Assembly (NCBI RefSeq): GCF_026151205.1
Contig: NC_087076.1
Span: 23,492,828 to 23,556,827, forward strand
Source of the DNA: Bolinopsis microptera
Taxonomy: Eukaryota > Ctenophora > Tentaculata > Lobata > Bolinopsidae
DNA: 64,000 nt
Direction of reading: 5' to 3'
The position numbers and the translations under genes are program-made. Shown here one piece after another: positions 1 to 12,181 of this stretch; position 1 is the stretch's first letter, and every line of letters begins with the position of its first letter. Under the pieces are notes generated by a model, which was not told where the DNA came from, did not search any database, and saw nothing but the letters and a program-made list of their open reading frames with translations.

Positions 1-466
1 ATCTGCTGTCTGCTCATATGTATAAGCAGCTCGTATTCCCGGAAGTACCATAAAAAGTGATGGAATGTGATCTTCTATTTTTCTCATCTGATACCCAGGA
101 CGGTGGCCAACCATAAATATAAATTACCATTTTAAATACAGGTATAATTTTAAGTAATTATAGCTGAACTTCGGGAATTTAAAAAAAGTAGCAGACACTA
201 ATTGCCTGTTTGCAATGATATAAACAGATAAAAAGTTTAAGTCATCAATATCAGAGTTGCCACTGAGTTTATTCTATGCAACTCCCCTCCAAACAGCTTA
301 ATTGAGAGTTTAATGAGAGTCAGAATCTGATTATCTTAACCTTATAAACGATCATTCACTAAGTAGCAACGTGAATGTTAGAATTACCATAGTTAAAGAT
401 ATGAAATACGAATGAAAAATCTAGCATCTTTATGTTGACCCACAGCATTGTGATTACAATTATTTA

Positions 467-830
467 GACTAGTGGACCGCTGCCAGTGTCTCTCTTTTCC
501 AAACAAAAGGAAATGATATGAATTTGAATAACCGTCCGTAAATGCAAAATGATACCGAGAATGAAATCGGTCGCTCGCTTGGAAATTTTTAAAAATCGAT
601 TTGGTCAACATCTAGCCGCCCTGCAAAATTTCTTAAAAACCTCCACATAACTATTAGTATTTCTTATTCCTGTCATATTTGACATTGAATTAGAATGTTT
701 TGAACTTAAAATATGCCTGCTGAACGACTTCTGATGAGGATTAATGACAGAAAAAACAGTAAAGGTGGTATAATAGTATAGTGAGTATAATGGCGGCGGT
801 CGTGCTTGCCGGCACTGTGATACAATGAGG
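467..830. repeat. dispersed repeat family R1, copy 1
   Basis: Bases 467-655 closely resemble 16990-17210 (shared stretches around ggtcgct, atcgatttggtcaa, gccctgcaaaatttct). Bases 660-770 resemble 24215-24320 (shared gacattgaat, tgctgaacgactt). The end at 780-815 (tataatggc, cggtc, cttgcc) matches 17275-17305. The three copies overlap to define one interspersed family of at least 350 bp. No coding potential is convincing. Bases 1-466 show nothing I can assign. Confidence 0.6.
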
Positions 831-1021
831 CCTATTCTATGGCCACTTCAATTTATCCTAGGTCCAATCCATTATCCTTGTTTTGGTCCATATCCTTTTT
901 CTAATTCTATCCTGAATTTTTGAAAACAACATCATTGCTTTAATAAAGATCTATCGTGAGACACAATGTTGAGGGAAGAATTGTAAAATATCTAAAAATG
1001 TTATTTATTTTATTCCCACAG

Positions 1022-2437
1022 AGACGTGTAAGGCAGAACTGGCGGAAGTTAAAAACCAATTAGAGATTGCTAAATGTCCGGAACAACCAACATGGAGTGT
1101 ACCAAGTACGTATAACTATATAATATACTCTGTTGTGTTTTGAATTTTGATATGCTAGATTGTGCTGTGTTATGTATACCTAATCGGTCATAATTATCAC
1201 GGACAAGTTTTTCACGGACCAAATTTTTCACGGACATAACTATTCAAGCTCATGACCACCCAAACATTTCTAGAAAATTGTGAAAACTGTTGGTGATTTT
1301 TTAATAAGTGTTTTACTACTTTTCTGAACTCTAGACTGTGAGTGTGACTGAGGAGTGATTATATTTGTCCTAGTATACTAATAAGCTAATATAGTAATCG
1401 GCTACACACATATCTACGCATATGTATGGACACACACACTAAAATAAATGGAAATAATTACCGGACTTGATTATTCACGGACCTTAATGCCACAGACATT
1501 ATTTTCACGGACATAATTATTCACGCTAATTGGTCTTCGGCGTGAAAGCTATGTCCGTGGACCGTGGAATTATGACCGATAAGGTACACTAAATAAAAGA
1601 CATAGTTTGTGCTGTATTCTGATACGCTATAGTTGGTGTTGTGTTCTGATACGGTATAGTTTGTGCTGCGTTATGAGGTTAAATGAACCTGATGCCGGAT
1701 AACAGTTTGTAACATATATCACAATATTTCAGAACAACTTCTTGGTAAGAAGATTACTAAAAAGACTCTCAAGAAATTGATGAAGAAGCCAGACACTCAA
1801 AACGTCGGATACGCTCTGAGTACGACTTATTTTTTCAGTATTTTACTTTTAAACTCTGCCATTAGGGAGTTGTGAAACTGACCTTTTAAAAACTGACCGG
1901 CAATCAGTCCAGTTGACGCTCAATAGGGATTCTTATACGTATTACTACTACAATGGAACCCCCTAGTACCTAAGTAGCCGGGGTGACCTTTATCTCACTG
2001 CCATTGCGATAACAAAGAATAGCTGATTCCCTCTATTATAAAATTAACGTACAACGTGGTCATTTTACGCTGATTCTTTTATCCTAAAAACCGCGTTATA
2101 GAGAGGGACTACTGTACAAATTTTGGAAAAAATGTTCCAAGTTAATTTAAAAAAACAAACAACCCACTATGTGTAAGCATTTGAAAAGTAACTGTGGTTT
2201 TAATAAGATTTTATAATTTCTGTCCCTCAAAAGATACAATTAAATCTTGTTAGAGAAACTATTCTAATGTTAAAGTAAAATTAAATATACTTCCAATTTG
2301 GTTTGTTTTTGTTTGTATTCCCCGTTTAACTGTAAATGTAATACATTATTCAATCCGCAGAGAAATATAGGGGTGCAAAGCTGACGAATCAACTCGCAAA
2401 ATACATTGAATGTTATACAGATATGACCGAAGCATGA
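1022..2437 (+). CDS. 3'-terminal three coding exons of a host gene (partial; upstream exons outside the window)
   Basis: The exons are 1022-1105, 1733-1819 and 2361-2437. Each starts after a good acceptor (cccacag, atttcag, ccgcag); the two introns begin gtacgt and gtacga. Codon phases agree across both joins, and the chain ends at TGA 2435-2437. The decoded C-terminus is about 82 residues and very lysine-rich. It begins TCKAELAEVKNQLEIAK (helical, coiled-coil-like), has a basic stretch LLGKKITKKTLKKLMKK, and ends YIECYTDMTEA. I do not recognise the family. The gene continues left of the window, since the first exon begins in mid-codon. A small TIR element (1179-1584) lies in the first of the two introns. 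The phase agreement is what makes this a real gene rather than chance; the function is unknown. Confidence 0.6.
1179..1584. mobile_element. 406-bp non-autonomous TIR element (MITE), pogo/Tc1-like, TA target site
   Basis: The ends are inverted: CCTAATCGGTCATAATT at the left and the complement of AATTATGACCGATAAGG at the right, flanked by TA on both sides. The subterminal parts carry several copies of a cacggaca / cacggacc motif. The same outer sequence (CCTTATCGG, then gtccgt motifs) bounds the 26514-30779 element, which contains DDE transposase remnants, so this is probably a deletion derivative of that family. It sits in a host intron. Confidence 0.7.
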
Positions 2438-3851
2438 ACTTTAAACTTTTATGGAATTTAAGGATTTTAACGAAAAAGATCAGGATGACATTGTTTCACA
2501 AACTTAATTATACTAGAGCATGTACCCAAAATGAATTTATGCTTATGCCGTTATTTTGCACATGTTAATATTTTGGTTATTTAAAAAAAGTGGAATACAG
2601 TTTTATTATATTTTTAACAGGACCTATCAAAAAATGTTGTTGACAGGTTCAATGTTTATTTATGTTTAGTTTATATGTTATGTTATGCTAGTTTCATTAT
2701 TCATTATTGAGTCTTAAAGTTTCATATCTGTTGGTAAGGAAAGACTCAAAGTCACCATCATAATATAGTATAAGTATAAGATCTATACTATATTTTTATA
2801 CGATCTATATATATTATTTTACGAAATCCCCCCCCCCCCCCCCCCCCCCCGGCAACGAGGACATAGACAAAAAAACACTGAAAATCGAAAATAAAATACC
2901 CTCTGGTGATGCCAATTTCAGCTCGCAAATGGAGTTGAAACCTCGCCATTTTTAGCAGGGTTGTAAAAAAGGATAGGTATAGCCATAGGATTAGGATATA
3001 GCATTAGCATTCTTAGAATTTTAATTTAGACTTTAGATTTTTAATAATTATCGGGAGTGAGGTAAAATAAACGTTCATTATGTTTACTGCGCCGTTGCTA
3101 ATAGCTGAACAATAACCAACCAATAACTCCTGGAAGAAAATTGAATTCTAACCGAGGTATGGTTCTTCAAAATAGAGTCAAGAAATATAAATTTCGTTAC
3201 ATACGTCATTGTAAAATTTAGATACAATTTCTTTCACGTGAACAATCCTAATTATAGTCTGAAATGATCAATACAGGGATACAGGAAATATAAAAACCAA
3301 TGCCCATTTTATAATGTACGTAATATGTTAATCACAGACTATTTCATTCTATAATCATTGTTTCCAACTTTAACCTATTTACGATGTCGTATCATTTTGT
3401 GACGATGTTCACATCAACTGCCTTAGTGCCCTATACTTGAATCAACTGTATCCGTGTATCGTGCTTATATAGAGTTTTCCCGCCTAACCAAAATCAAATA
3501 TAAATTATTTCGGAAATTCACCCAGAATTTCAAATTCCATATAATGTGACAGAATTTACATCATTTCCCAATAACAAAGTGCATGATATTTGCTAACTTT
3601 TCAAAACAACATATTTTATGGCTATGATTGGCAGAAGAACCATCAAACAATAAGTTGAAAGGGTTTTGAGGACACCTCACAGTAGAAAAGAGGTATTGTA
3701 TTCTGAGTGTGACAAAGTTTACGAAATATTGCCTTAAAGCTGTTCGATCACTGCCGTGCCCTTAAGGCCTATGTTGTATCATAATTGTTAGATTGACCTA
3801 ATGTACTATATTTTAGACCAAAAAATGCTAATTGGGCAGCTATAATAAACA
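2438..3851. other. no gene seen; includes a 23-base poly-C tract
   Basis: AT-rich 3' flank of the first gene. A run of 23 C lies at 2828-2850. I see no ORF, RNA gene or clear repeat boundary here. LINE A begins near 3850. Confidence 0.5.
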
Positions 3852-6747
3852 ATGTCACAAAAATGTGACATTTTTTACATTATATTCCATGGTTATATCT
3901 ACAAACATAAGCCTCACATCATTATTCTAAACGAGACATGGCTGAAAAATTCCATTCTCAGTAATGAGGTGCTCCCTGACAAATACAAAGTATTTAGGCT
4001 TGACCGATCCTTAAGATCGCATCCAGTGGATGCAACCCAGCCCAAGAAATTCAGAAAAAACGGTGGTGGTGTTCTGATTGCCCATAGAACAGACATTGAT
4101 ATCTCGAGTCTAAAGTTCTCTAAAGTTAGTGTTCAAGCTGAATTATTATCCATCATAATTAAGACTCAGTGTGGAAGAAACTTTTGTATATCAACATTTT
4201 ATAGAGTAGGAACGCTTGGCTTAGATAATTTTGAATCTTTCAAGAAACATTTTGTTACTTTAGCATCTGCCAGAAAATTGCAAAGGCACATTCTGGTAGG
4301 TGACTTTAATTTGGCTTCGATTTCCTGGCCAGATGGTCAGTCATCTTGCCAGCTACATTCTAGCTTTGTAAATTTTCTCACTGATGACCTCGGACATACA
4401 CAACTTATTAGCTCCCCTACTCACAAGTCAGGCAACACCTTAGATCTTGTGTTCACTAACATTCAAAACCTTATTAAGAATGTTAAAGTTTTAGATCAAA
4501 ACGAAATGTGTATGTCCGACCACTTTTGTATCACATTTGACATTGATATTAAGACCAAGTATATTAAGCAGCCTAAAAGAAAGATCTTTAATTATAGTAA
4601 AGGTAATTTTAGGGGCCTGAATTCTGAGTTATTTAGCATCGATTGGGATAGTATATTTGAGTGTAATGATCCTTATCTTGCCTGGAGTCGATTCAGAGGA
4701 GTTCTCGGTGCAGCCTGTGACCGATGGATCCCTAAAAAGACCATTAAGTCTCAGTTCCAGCCCCCATGGTACGACTCCGAATGTGATCGTCTCCTACGAA
4801 ATAAGGAGAAATGGAGAATAAGGCATAAGGGGAGCAACTCTGAGTCTCATAAACAAAAGTTTCGTGCATTTCGCACAAAATTTAAAAATTTGATGGACGA
4901 AAGAATGAGACTCAGTGTTGAGGATGACTCCGATGATGCTCTTATCTCCAAGAAATTCTGGACCTACGTTAAATCTAAATCAAAGTCAACCAGGATCCCT
5001 GAAACTGTCAAATATCATAATCGCTTTCGAAACAATCCATCTGATCAAGCTGCCCTTTTTAACGAATATTTTTATGAGCAGTTTTCTCAAGAGAGCGATT
5101 ATGGCATTGACATAGATTTTCGTGATGATTGTTTTTCAAGTCTTGTGTTTAGTAGAGAAGATGTTCTGTTGATTCTTAAAAAGTTAAATCCTAACAAGGC
5201 CCCTGGCCCTGATGGGATTCATGGGAGAGTCCTCAAAAACTGTGCCCAAAGCCTTGCATACCCACTTAGTGTTTTATTTAACCTGTCTTTCTCGAGCGGA
5301 TGCATACCCCCTGATTGGAAGCTGGCACTTGTAGTACCAGTGCACAAAAAGGGCGATAAGTCTTCGGTTGAGAACTACAGGCCTATCTCGTTAACATCTC
5401 TTGTAATGAAAGTTTTTGAAAGGTGCATAAAGACTGCATTATACGCTGCATGTTCTGATCTGTTGGATGACCGACAACACGGTTTTGTTAATGAACGTTC
5501 ATGCACAACCCAAATGATACCTTTCACGGACAATCTTGCACTTGCATTGAATAACAGGTCCAGGACTGATATAATATATTTTGATTTTGCGAAAGCCTTT
5601 GATAGCGTTTCGCATGACCTCATTTTAAGTAAATTAAAGAATATTTTTAATGTCGATGGACTAATGCTTAAATTTATTAAGTCCTATCTTGAGGGGCGAC
5701 AACAACAAGTAGTGATAGGAGGCCAAACGTCTTCTTCTCTACCAGTTCGGTCTGGTGTCCCTCAAGGTTCTATACTTGGCCCTTTATTGTTTCTAATATT
5801 TATAAATGACATGTTCTCCTGTGTCTCTGAAGGCACCAATATCGCCCTTTATGCAGATGACACTAAAATTTGGAGGGAGATTCTTGGTTACCCTGACCAT
5901 CACATAATCCAAAATGACATCAATAGATTATATGATTGGTCAGTGAGAAATCGAATGAAGTTCCACCCACAAAAGTGCAAAGCCCTCTCTGTGTCCCTGC
6001 AAAGAAACGTGCTGGATAACTTGCCATTCAATACCTTCTTTTATAAACTTTCTGGAAGTGATATTGACTTTGTGCCCTCTCAGTCAGATTTAGGAGTTGC
6101 AATAAACTCCAGGTTTAATTGGGGTGCACAATGTAAAGCGCTTGTTTCCAAAGCTACATCTAGACTTGGACTACTTAAGAGAACATGTCATTTCACTATT
6201 GATAAAAGGCAGAAAAGATCGTTCTATTTAGCGTTAATTAGGTCTATATTTGAACATTGTTCTGTCATATGGTCCCCACAATCTGCAACTCATCTTCAAC
6301 AGTTTGTTGCTATCCAAAAGAGGGCTATTAAATGGATCAATGGTGAACCTTACTCCAGTTATAATGACGATAAACTTGCTACAGATCAAAAGAAACTAAA
6401 TATTCTCCCTGTTAAACAGAAGTTTATTTATAACGATCTTATGACCTTCTATAAAAATAGTGAATAGCATAATTCCAGTTTCGCTCCCTACATATATAGT
6501 CCTATGCCGTCCAGAGGGCACCCGATACACTAGGCACAATGCTCAAATAATTGATATGTCGGATACTTCAACTTACATGAGTACCACTGTGCCCTGCTCG
6601 GATGCCTTCCGAAATAGCTTTTTTCATAGATCTATGCTGAAATGGAATAGTCTACCAGTATGTATCCGGCAGTCAGAGCGGATTTCTACTTTTAAGGCCA
6701 AACTGATCAAGTACCTCTGGGCTGCCGATACAGTCTGGCCAGATTAG
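3852..6747 (+). pseudogene. LINE A ORF2: endonuclease-reverse transcriptase, truncated and frameshifted
   Basis: The main frame (3852-6467, 871 codons) starts in the middle of an AP-type endonuclease: the LNETWL strand is near residue 27, followed by GGGVLIA, the GDFNL motif near residue 155, and SDHF near 225. The RT follows, with NKAPGPDGIHG near residue 450, NYRPISL, RQHGFV, FDFAKAFDSVSHD, GVPQGSILGPLLF, and the catalytic YADDTKIW near 667. Comparison with LINE B shows that the C-terminal segment (to 6747) continues in another frame, which implies one extra A in the A-run near 6452. A stop lies six bases before the first ATG, so the N-terminus is truncated rather than spliced. The copy is dead. 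Confidence 0.85.
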
Positions 6748-7168
6748 CTCATCAGTCTTATGAGTCTCAGAAATTTGTTTTTGTTGGTTACAATTCTGTC
6801 CGTCCAATTTCCTATCTGCTTGTCCTTTTCTTTTTTCTTTATCAGTTCTGACGGAATTGTAATGAACAAAATCCTTATAATTATTTATGATATGTTTGAT
6901 TTCTTGTTAATGTTTGTCATTCAAATTTGTTAGACGGCCCCAACGTTAATGTGGCTCTTGCTATGTGTTGGTTCAGCCGAATTAATTATTATATAATCAA
7001 GTTTATTTTTCTCGTTAGTTGTCATCCGGCCAAACATTAAGCAACTTATATTGCAGTACCATTTATCATTTAGTAATCAAAATATGTCATTGTAATTTTG
7101 CATGGCTGAAATGTAACGCTTGATTTATATATATAATGATTAATTGAATTTTCAAATAAAAAAAAAAT
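3852..7168 (+). mobile_element. LINE A, 5'-truncated non-LTR retrotransposon (CR1/Jockey-like)
   Basis: The copy begins inside the endonuclease domain, runs through the reverse transcriptase and C-terminal region to a stop at 6747, then has about 400 bp of 3' UTR ending in an A-rich tail (AATAAA at about 7154, then a run of A). No ORF1 is present. Protein similarity in both the endonuclease and the RT puts it in the same broad family as LINE B on the other strand. Confidence 0.85.
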
Positions 7169-7925
7169 AGTGCCTAAAAGCAATACATTTTATTTCTGAG
7201 CAGTGCGTATGGGAGTATGGGTCACGTGGCTAATGTTCAGAACTTATGAACACGCTAGATTAATAGATGCTAAAATCAAGCCACTATCGTCGAAAACGCT
7301 ATTTTAGAAATTTACCAATATCCTCAAACTTCAATGAACGTGTCCATAAATACAATGCAGGAGTAGGACCGCATAGGTTATTTTTTAAATGTTTACACAT
7401 TTTCAAGTCCAACACAAGGAAAAGTACTACACCGTAAAGTAAAAATTGAAAACGGAAGTTTTTAGAGGGTGAGGACTGCGAGCGTGCTATAAATGATAAA
7501 TCAGTCTACAGTCGAGTGTAGAGTGATTAATCATCATCCTGAAGACTGAGGAGTACAAAGTAAATAGGTGACAATAAGACATTGCATCAGGATAAAAATC
7601 GATACCTGTTGAAATAATTTAAATGCTCTACGAGAACGATTGATTCTCGATAAAATATCGATACAGTCTATAAGAGTATAAGGAATTGTATCTAGCTCCA
7701 TCCTTGATGAATTTCAACATGGCAAAAAAGGATTATTTTCATTTGGAAAGCAAATAATCATTTTTAACAATAACTGTAAAAGTTCAAAGTTAAAAGTACA
7801 CACTAAAAATTATGCATTTTCAAGTAAAATACCAGTCAGGTACTTGATCTATTTGACTTGAGCAGAAATCGGTTTTTAACTGCTGAATGTACCGTCGGAA
7901 GATGCAGACTTTAAGTTGATGTGCT
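7169..7925. other. 3' flank of GPCR 1; no gene seen
   Basis: No ORF. Bases 7508-7530 (acagtcgagtgtagagtga) recur almost exactly at 23780-23800 upstream of GPCR 2. Otherwise nothing is recognised. Confidence 0.4.
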
Positions 7926-9083
7926 TTAGCTTGCCAGATGAGACGATGAAAATATTTTGGGAAGACTTCTGACGTGCTTGCTTGATGATAAGTTGGGGCA
8001 AGATCCTGTCCTAGACCTGTTGTACTTTAATTGATTTGAACCCTTGTTTGTGAACGATCCCGTTATTGGCCCTTTACCTTTGGATAAACCAAACAAAAAG
8101 AAGATGTGTGATATTTTCTTACTCAAAAACGCTCTAAAGCTTCTCACGGTAAGGGAATACACAAAAAAGTTAGCCATAATGTTTAAGTAAGTAAGGAAAT
8201 GTACCGCCCTAAGGAATGTGATATTGAAATGAAAACGTTTGTTAACGTTCCAGACCAGGTCTACCAGACAGATAGGCAGGAAGGAGATAAAGAAGACCCC
8301 CACTGTTAGCAGCACTGTTACAGCACCCTCTCTCCGCAGTCTCCCCCCATGTCGAGATGCTGCTTTGTGCGCTACTACGAAGATGAGGACGGATGTGACC
8401 ACGAGGACAAGACAGGGAGTAATGAGAAGAACACTAGAGCAGATTAAAGTGTACCAGTTCAACCATATTGGAGCAAAGTGTTCGTTGTAGGAGAACGTGT
8501 AAGATTTGTAGTCGAAGTAGATATCGTCCCTGATGAACAACATGCTGCCCACGATGAGGGGCAGATAGAAACACAACATCAGACTCCACAGAGCCGCGCA
8601 TATCTTGTGACCAAGCACTGCTGACAACCCTGCAGTTCTCAGAGGATACTTTAAATATACCAGCTTTAGGATTGTCATGGCACAGTTCAACAGCACAGTC
8701 GCTGAAACACACATGTTCTTGGTGTGGATGCCAACATGTCCGAGGAACACTCCGACCACCCCACCGTCTGCAACCAGTGCCACGGTGGTGGGTAACACTT
8801 CGAACAGAGCGAGCAGAATGTCAATAACTGCAAGGTTCTGCATCACAGCTACTATTACCTTGTGCAGCTTTATAGCGTTATACTTTACAGTGCTCACTAG
8901 TATTATGCTGTCTCCAATCAGTGACAAAACTAAAACTGTCATCGCCCAAGTTATCAAAATAGTCCGCTCTACGTAATTGTCCGTTATTCCATGAAGAGTT
9001 TTACGATCAATATCCTCCCAGTTTGTGGAGGTGAAGGAAGAAGTTGACAGTGTGGCTGAACCTTCCCAATTATTTGTCTGCAT
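7926..9083 (-). CDS. intronless class A (rhodopsin-like) G-protein-coupled receptor 1
   Basis: The single exon of 385 codons encodes seven hydrophobic helices: TM1 about 43-70, TM2 about 76-105, TM3 about 117-145, TM4 about 160-185, TM5 about 208-238, TM6 about 250-278, TM7 about 288-315. A Ser/Thr-rich N-terminus and a basic cytoplasmic tail are present. The TM2 start YNAIKLHK and the KYPLR segment after TM3 are shared with the receptor at 24985-25974, so the two are paralogues. The DRY motif after TM3 is not conserved (LKLVYLKYPLR), and NPxxY in TM7 is replaced by ANFFVY. It probably acts at the plasma membrane as a sensory, peptide or amine receptor; the ligand cannot be inferred. The start is the first ATG of the open frame. 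The lineage-restricted GPCR expansions of cnidarians or placozoans have this form. Confidence 0.85.
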   Translation of the reverse strand: MQTNNWEGSATLSTSSFTSTNWEDIDRKTLHGITDNYVERTILITWAMTVLVLSLIGDSIILVSTVKYNAIKLHKVIVAVMQNLAVIDILLALFEVLPTTVALVADGGVVGVFLGHVGIHTKNMCVSATVLLNCAMTILKLVYLKYPLRTAGLSAVLGHKICAALWSLMLCFYLPLIVGSMLFIRDDIYFDYKSYTFSYNEHFAPIWLNWYTLICSSVLLITPCLVLVVTSVLIFVVAHKAASRHGGRLRREGAVTVLLTVGVFFISFLPICLVDLVWNVNKRFHFNITFLRAVHFLTYLNIMANFFVYSLTVRSFRAFLSKKISHIFFLFGLSKGKGPITGSFTNKGSNQLKYNRSRTGSCPNLSSSKHVRSLPKIFSSSHLAS

Positions 9084-9638
9084 CTTGTTGCTACTACTAG
9101 TAGTACTACTATAGTAGTAGTATTAGTATACTATTATTGCTGTGTGGTGGAATATATCGTTGATACCATCTGACCCGTGATTCCTAAAATAACAACTCGT
9201 TAGGATATTATTAGCATATTATTAGAATGTTATTAGGATAAAAATTAGCATATTTTTTATTGAAATCTTTCAAATCGATCAATTACATACAAATTTACAC
9301 AATGAATGAACAACATTAAATTTTCTCAAAAGTTAAGTATAAGACTCCGATAAAATCAGATTTTCTAAGACAAAATGTATGTAATCAAAGGACCTGAGGG
9401 TCACCAAAACACAGATGTTGAGAGCAAAATGCACCTCCTGCACAAGTATGGGCCCACGAAAATCTTGAATTTAAAATAGAATTTCAAATAGAAACACACA
9501 AACATATCAAAAGCAATAAAATCATATAATAAAGTGAAATCCATGATGTGATGATATGCACTAAAATGAGAAATGAGAAATACAGACAACAGGGATTTAA
9601 ACTCTTATGAACATATTTTTAGCGTTAGGTAAACTGCC
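9084..9638. other. GPCR 1 upstream region and LINE B 3' UTR
   Basis: A short tagtag / tactac microsatellite-like stretch lies at 9090-9130 just before the GPCR start. From about 9640 leftwards the sequence is the 3' UTR of LINE B, whose exact 3' end I cannot place. No other gene is seen. Confidence 0.4.
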
Positions 9639-11153
9639 TCACATCTCTGTCTCGAGGGAATAATCTAGATCATAATCAAAGTCCTCCGGCAGAATTTTAT
9701 CCCACATGTAGGAGGTCAATTTGCTTTTGAACTCAGAAATAGTCTCTATCTCACGTATAGCTAGAGGAATATGATTCCATTTGGAATGGGTCCTAAAGTA
9801 AAAGTTCTTAGCAAAAGCGTTAGAGCTTGCTCGTGGTAAGATCGAGCTTACAAAACATAAGGGGTCCATGTGGCTATTTCTTAACCTTGAGTGGCCTTGA
9901 AATGGTTGCAAATATGAGGGTAAAGTGACAGGAATATGTTGCTTCACAATTTTAAAGAAGAAAATAAGCTCAAGAAAGTCGAAGCGGTCTTCTATGGGCA
10001 TAATCTTAAGCTGTCTGCATTTTTGAATGTATGTGGATGGTGGATAACTCATATACTCCTCGCGAAGAATCCACTTAATAGCACGCTTTTGGAGGCCCTC
10101 CAGCTTGCTTATCTGGGATTTGGTGACCGGTCTCCATATAACTGAGCAATGCTCAAATTGACTTCTCATTAAAGTGAGATACAGTACTCTACGACGATTT
10201 ACATCTTGAACAAAATAGCAATTTCTCCTTGCCATGCCTAATTTTTGGTTGGCCTTTGAAAGGACTTTAGATCACTGGTCTTGCCAGTCGAGATTCTTGG
10301 TCACAAAAACACCCAGATCCTTTTCATGATCGACATAGTCAAGTGCGATTCTTCCCATGGAGTATACAAAGTTAAAGAGTGGTAGGACACTAAGGAGGGA
10401 AACTGTCTCGGATATCCTTCCTGCGACGGTGAGGACCTTAAATTTATCGGGATGAAATCTCATTTTATTAGAAAGTGACCAGTCATGGAGATAATCAATG
10501 TCCTTCTGCAGTCGCAGGATATCAGACTCCGAAACAATCTCACGCCAAATTTTAGTATCATCGGCATACAGTGACAGTTGTGTGCCTGGTGAAATCCCCA
10601 CTGATATATCATCAATGAACATAATGAACAACAAAGGTCCCAAAATTGACCCTTTTGGTACACCAGATTGGGCGTTTCTCATGGAAGAAAATTTACCACT
10701 TATCAAGACCTGTTGTTGCCTGTCTCTTAGATAATCAGTGAGAAATTTCAGTAGCCTCCCATCAATACCAAATTTGCTCTTTAGCTTAAATAATTTAAGA
10801 TCATGGTTAACTAAGTCAAAGGCTTTGGCAAAATCAAAATAGACTACATCTGTTCTCATATTTTCATTCAGTGAGAGAGCTAGGCTGTCACATAGACCTA
10901 CAAGATTAGTTGCACATGATCTTTCAGCTCGAAAACCGTGTTGTTTATCGTTGATCATGTAAGTTAGTAAGTGCAAGTAACTCATCTTTAATTATGCGTT
11001 CAAGAACTTTGGTGATTAAGCATGTAAGGGATATTGGCCTATAATTTGAAACCTCATGTTTATCACCTTTTTTATATATGGGTACAACGTGTCCCAGTTT
11101 CCACTCCCTAGGTAATGTCCCAATGTTGTAACATGAATGAAATAATGTTACTA
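9639..11153 (-). pseudogene. LINE B ORF2, 3' part: RT core and C-terminal domain
   Basis: The segment resumes at VTLFHSCYNIG (11151) and continues GDKHEVSNYRPISLT. There is a small indel near 10950-10985. It then continues with DKQHGFRAERSC, VYFDFAKAFDLVNHD, GVPKGSILGPLLF and LYADDTKIW (catalytic Asp pair). A TGA at 10272-10274 interrupts the frame, and the same frame resumes to 9639 with the thumb and C-terminal region (EHCSVIWRP, LQKRAIKWI). Together with 12804-14622 it accounts for one whole ORF2. The defects are one frameshift, one nonsense codon and the insertion. Confidence 0.8.
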
Positions 11154-11784
11154 TATATAAAGCGAGACGATATATATATATATCGATTAATACTTTCAAC
11201 ACTACTATATAACAAGTAATTTGAGAATTGATGTAAATAAACGATGCAAAGACTTTCGAAGATCTAATCACAACCGCTTTCTTTTATTGTGTAGAAGTCC
11301 AGCCATGAAATATATATATATATATATATTATGATTGGCTACTGGGACACGTCATACACACGGTTGGATTGTTAATTCGGTTGAAGTACCTTTACATCCA
11401 TTATCACCATAATCTGAACATGATTTATTAAAAATTTGCAATATCGAAAACGAAAAATCTGAATAAACTGAAAATTTTAAAACTGAAAGCTGCACTCAAT
11501 TGATGGAAGGCAAAAATTTACTCATAACTAGCAAGGTAATAACTACAAATGAACAGCAGATTTATAAATATCTCCGGGATTTCGACGCGGGATCATATTA
11601 TCACTCAGCCCGGCCCGCTGTTAGATAAACATCTCAAGGTGATATCATCCCGCCCCGGAAATTTGTATAAACCCGGCCCGCTTTTTAGTCGTAACTGATG
11701 TTTATCATTCAATTCTCCGACTTACAATAATCAATGATACTGCTGATTAGAACTCGATAATAGTAGAACAGTTAGACGCGCGAT

Positions 11785-11868
11785 CACGTGGGCGCGTCAC
11801 GTGCGTACCACGTGCCACCAATAGCATACGCCGAGTCTATACCACGTGACACGAAAGCGCACCACGTG
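11785..11868. promoter_or_regulatory. cluster of five palindromic E-boxes (CACGTG)
   Basis: CACGTG occurs at 11785, 11798, 11809, 11843 and 11863, five times in 84 bp, with a CCAAT at about 11817. CACGTG is the site of bHLH factors such as Myc/Max, USF, MITF/TFE and CLOCK types. The cluster lies about 210 bp upstream of the short ORF at 12080 and looks like a captured promoter. Activity is inferred. Confidence 0.5.
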
Positions 11869-12079
11869 ATATGAAACATCGTAACCGTCCACTTCTTTTA
11901 CACGCAAATTCCTGGGAACGTTGCCAAAGCAGCTAATTCTTGGAATTTCTCCAACGCGTGGCGTGAGAAGTTGGCGACTAGCCAGCTACCCTTGTCCGTG
12001 CCCTAAAAATAGTATTGTTTTGCTTGCTCTCCTTCCAGCTCTTGTTCCTGCATGCTAACGTTCAAGCTATTGCTCCACT

Positions 12080-12181
12080 ATGACAGATCGGTTTGACATT
12101 CAGATTGATGAACTGCTTTCCAATCGTGTTCTAAAGTATAAATCCCTTGTCGAAATCGCCGGAGATAATTATAATCCATAA
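12080..12181 (+). CDS. 33-codon mini-ORF or captured first-exon fragment
   Basis: The ORF starts ATGACAGATCGG after a pyrimidine-rich leader and encodes MTDRFDIQIDELL... to a TAA inside the hairpin block. It has no recognisable domain. Its position after the E-box cluster suggests a first exon carried along with its promoter by the mobile element, but it may be chance. Confidence 0.25.
   Translation: MTDRFDIQIDELLSNRVLKYKSLVEIAGDNYNP

Noticed and set aside
8239-8976. ORFs overlapping GPCR 1 on both strands
   Set aside because: Shadows of the receptor frame; low-complexity translation.
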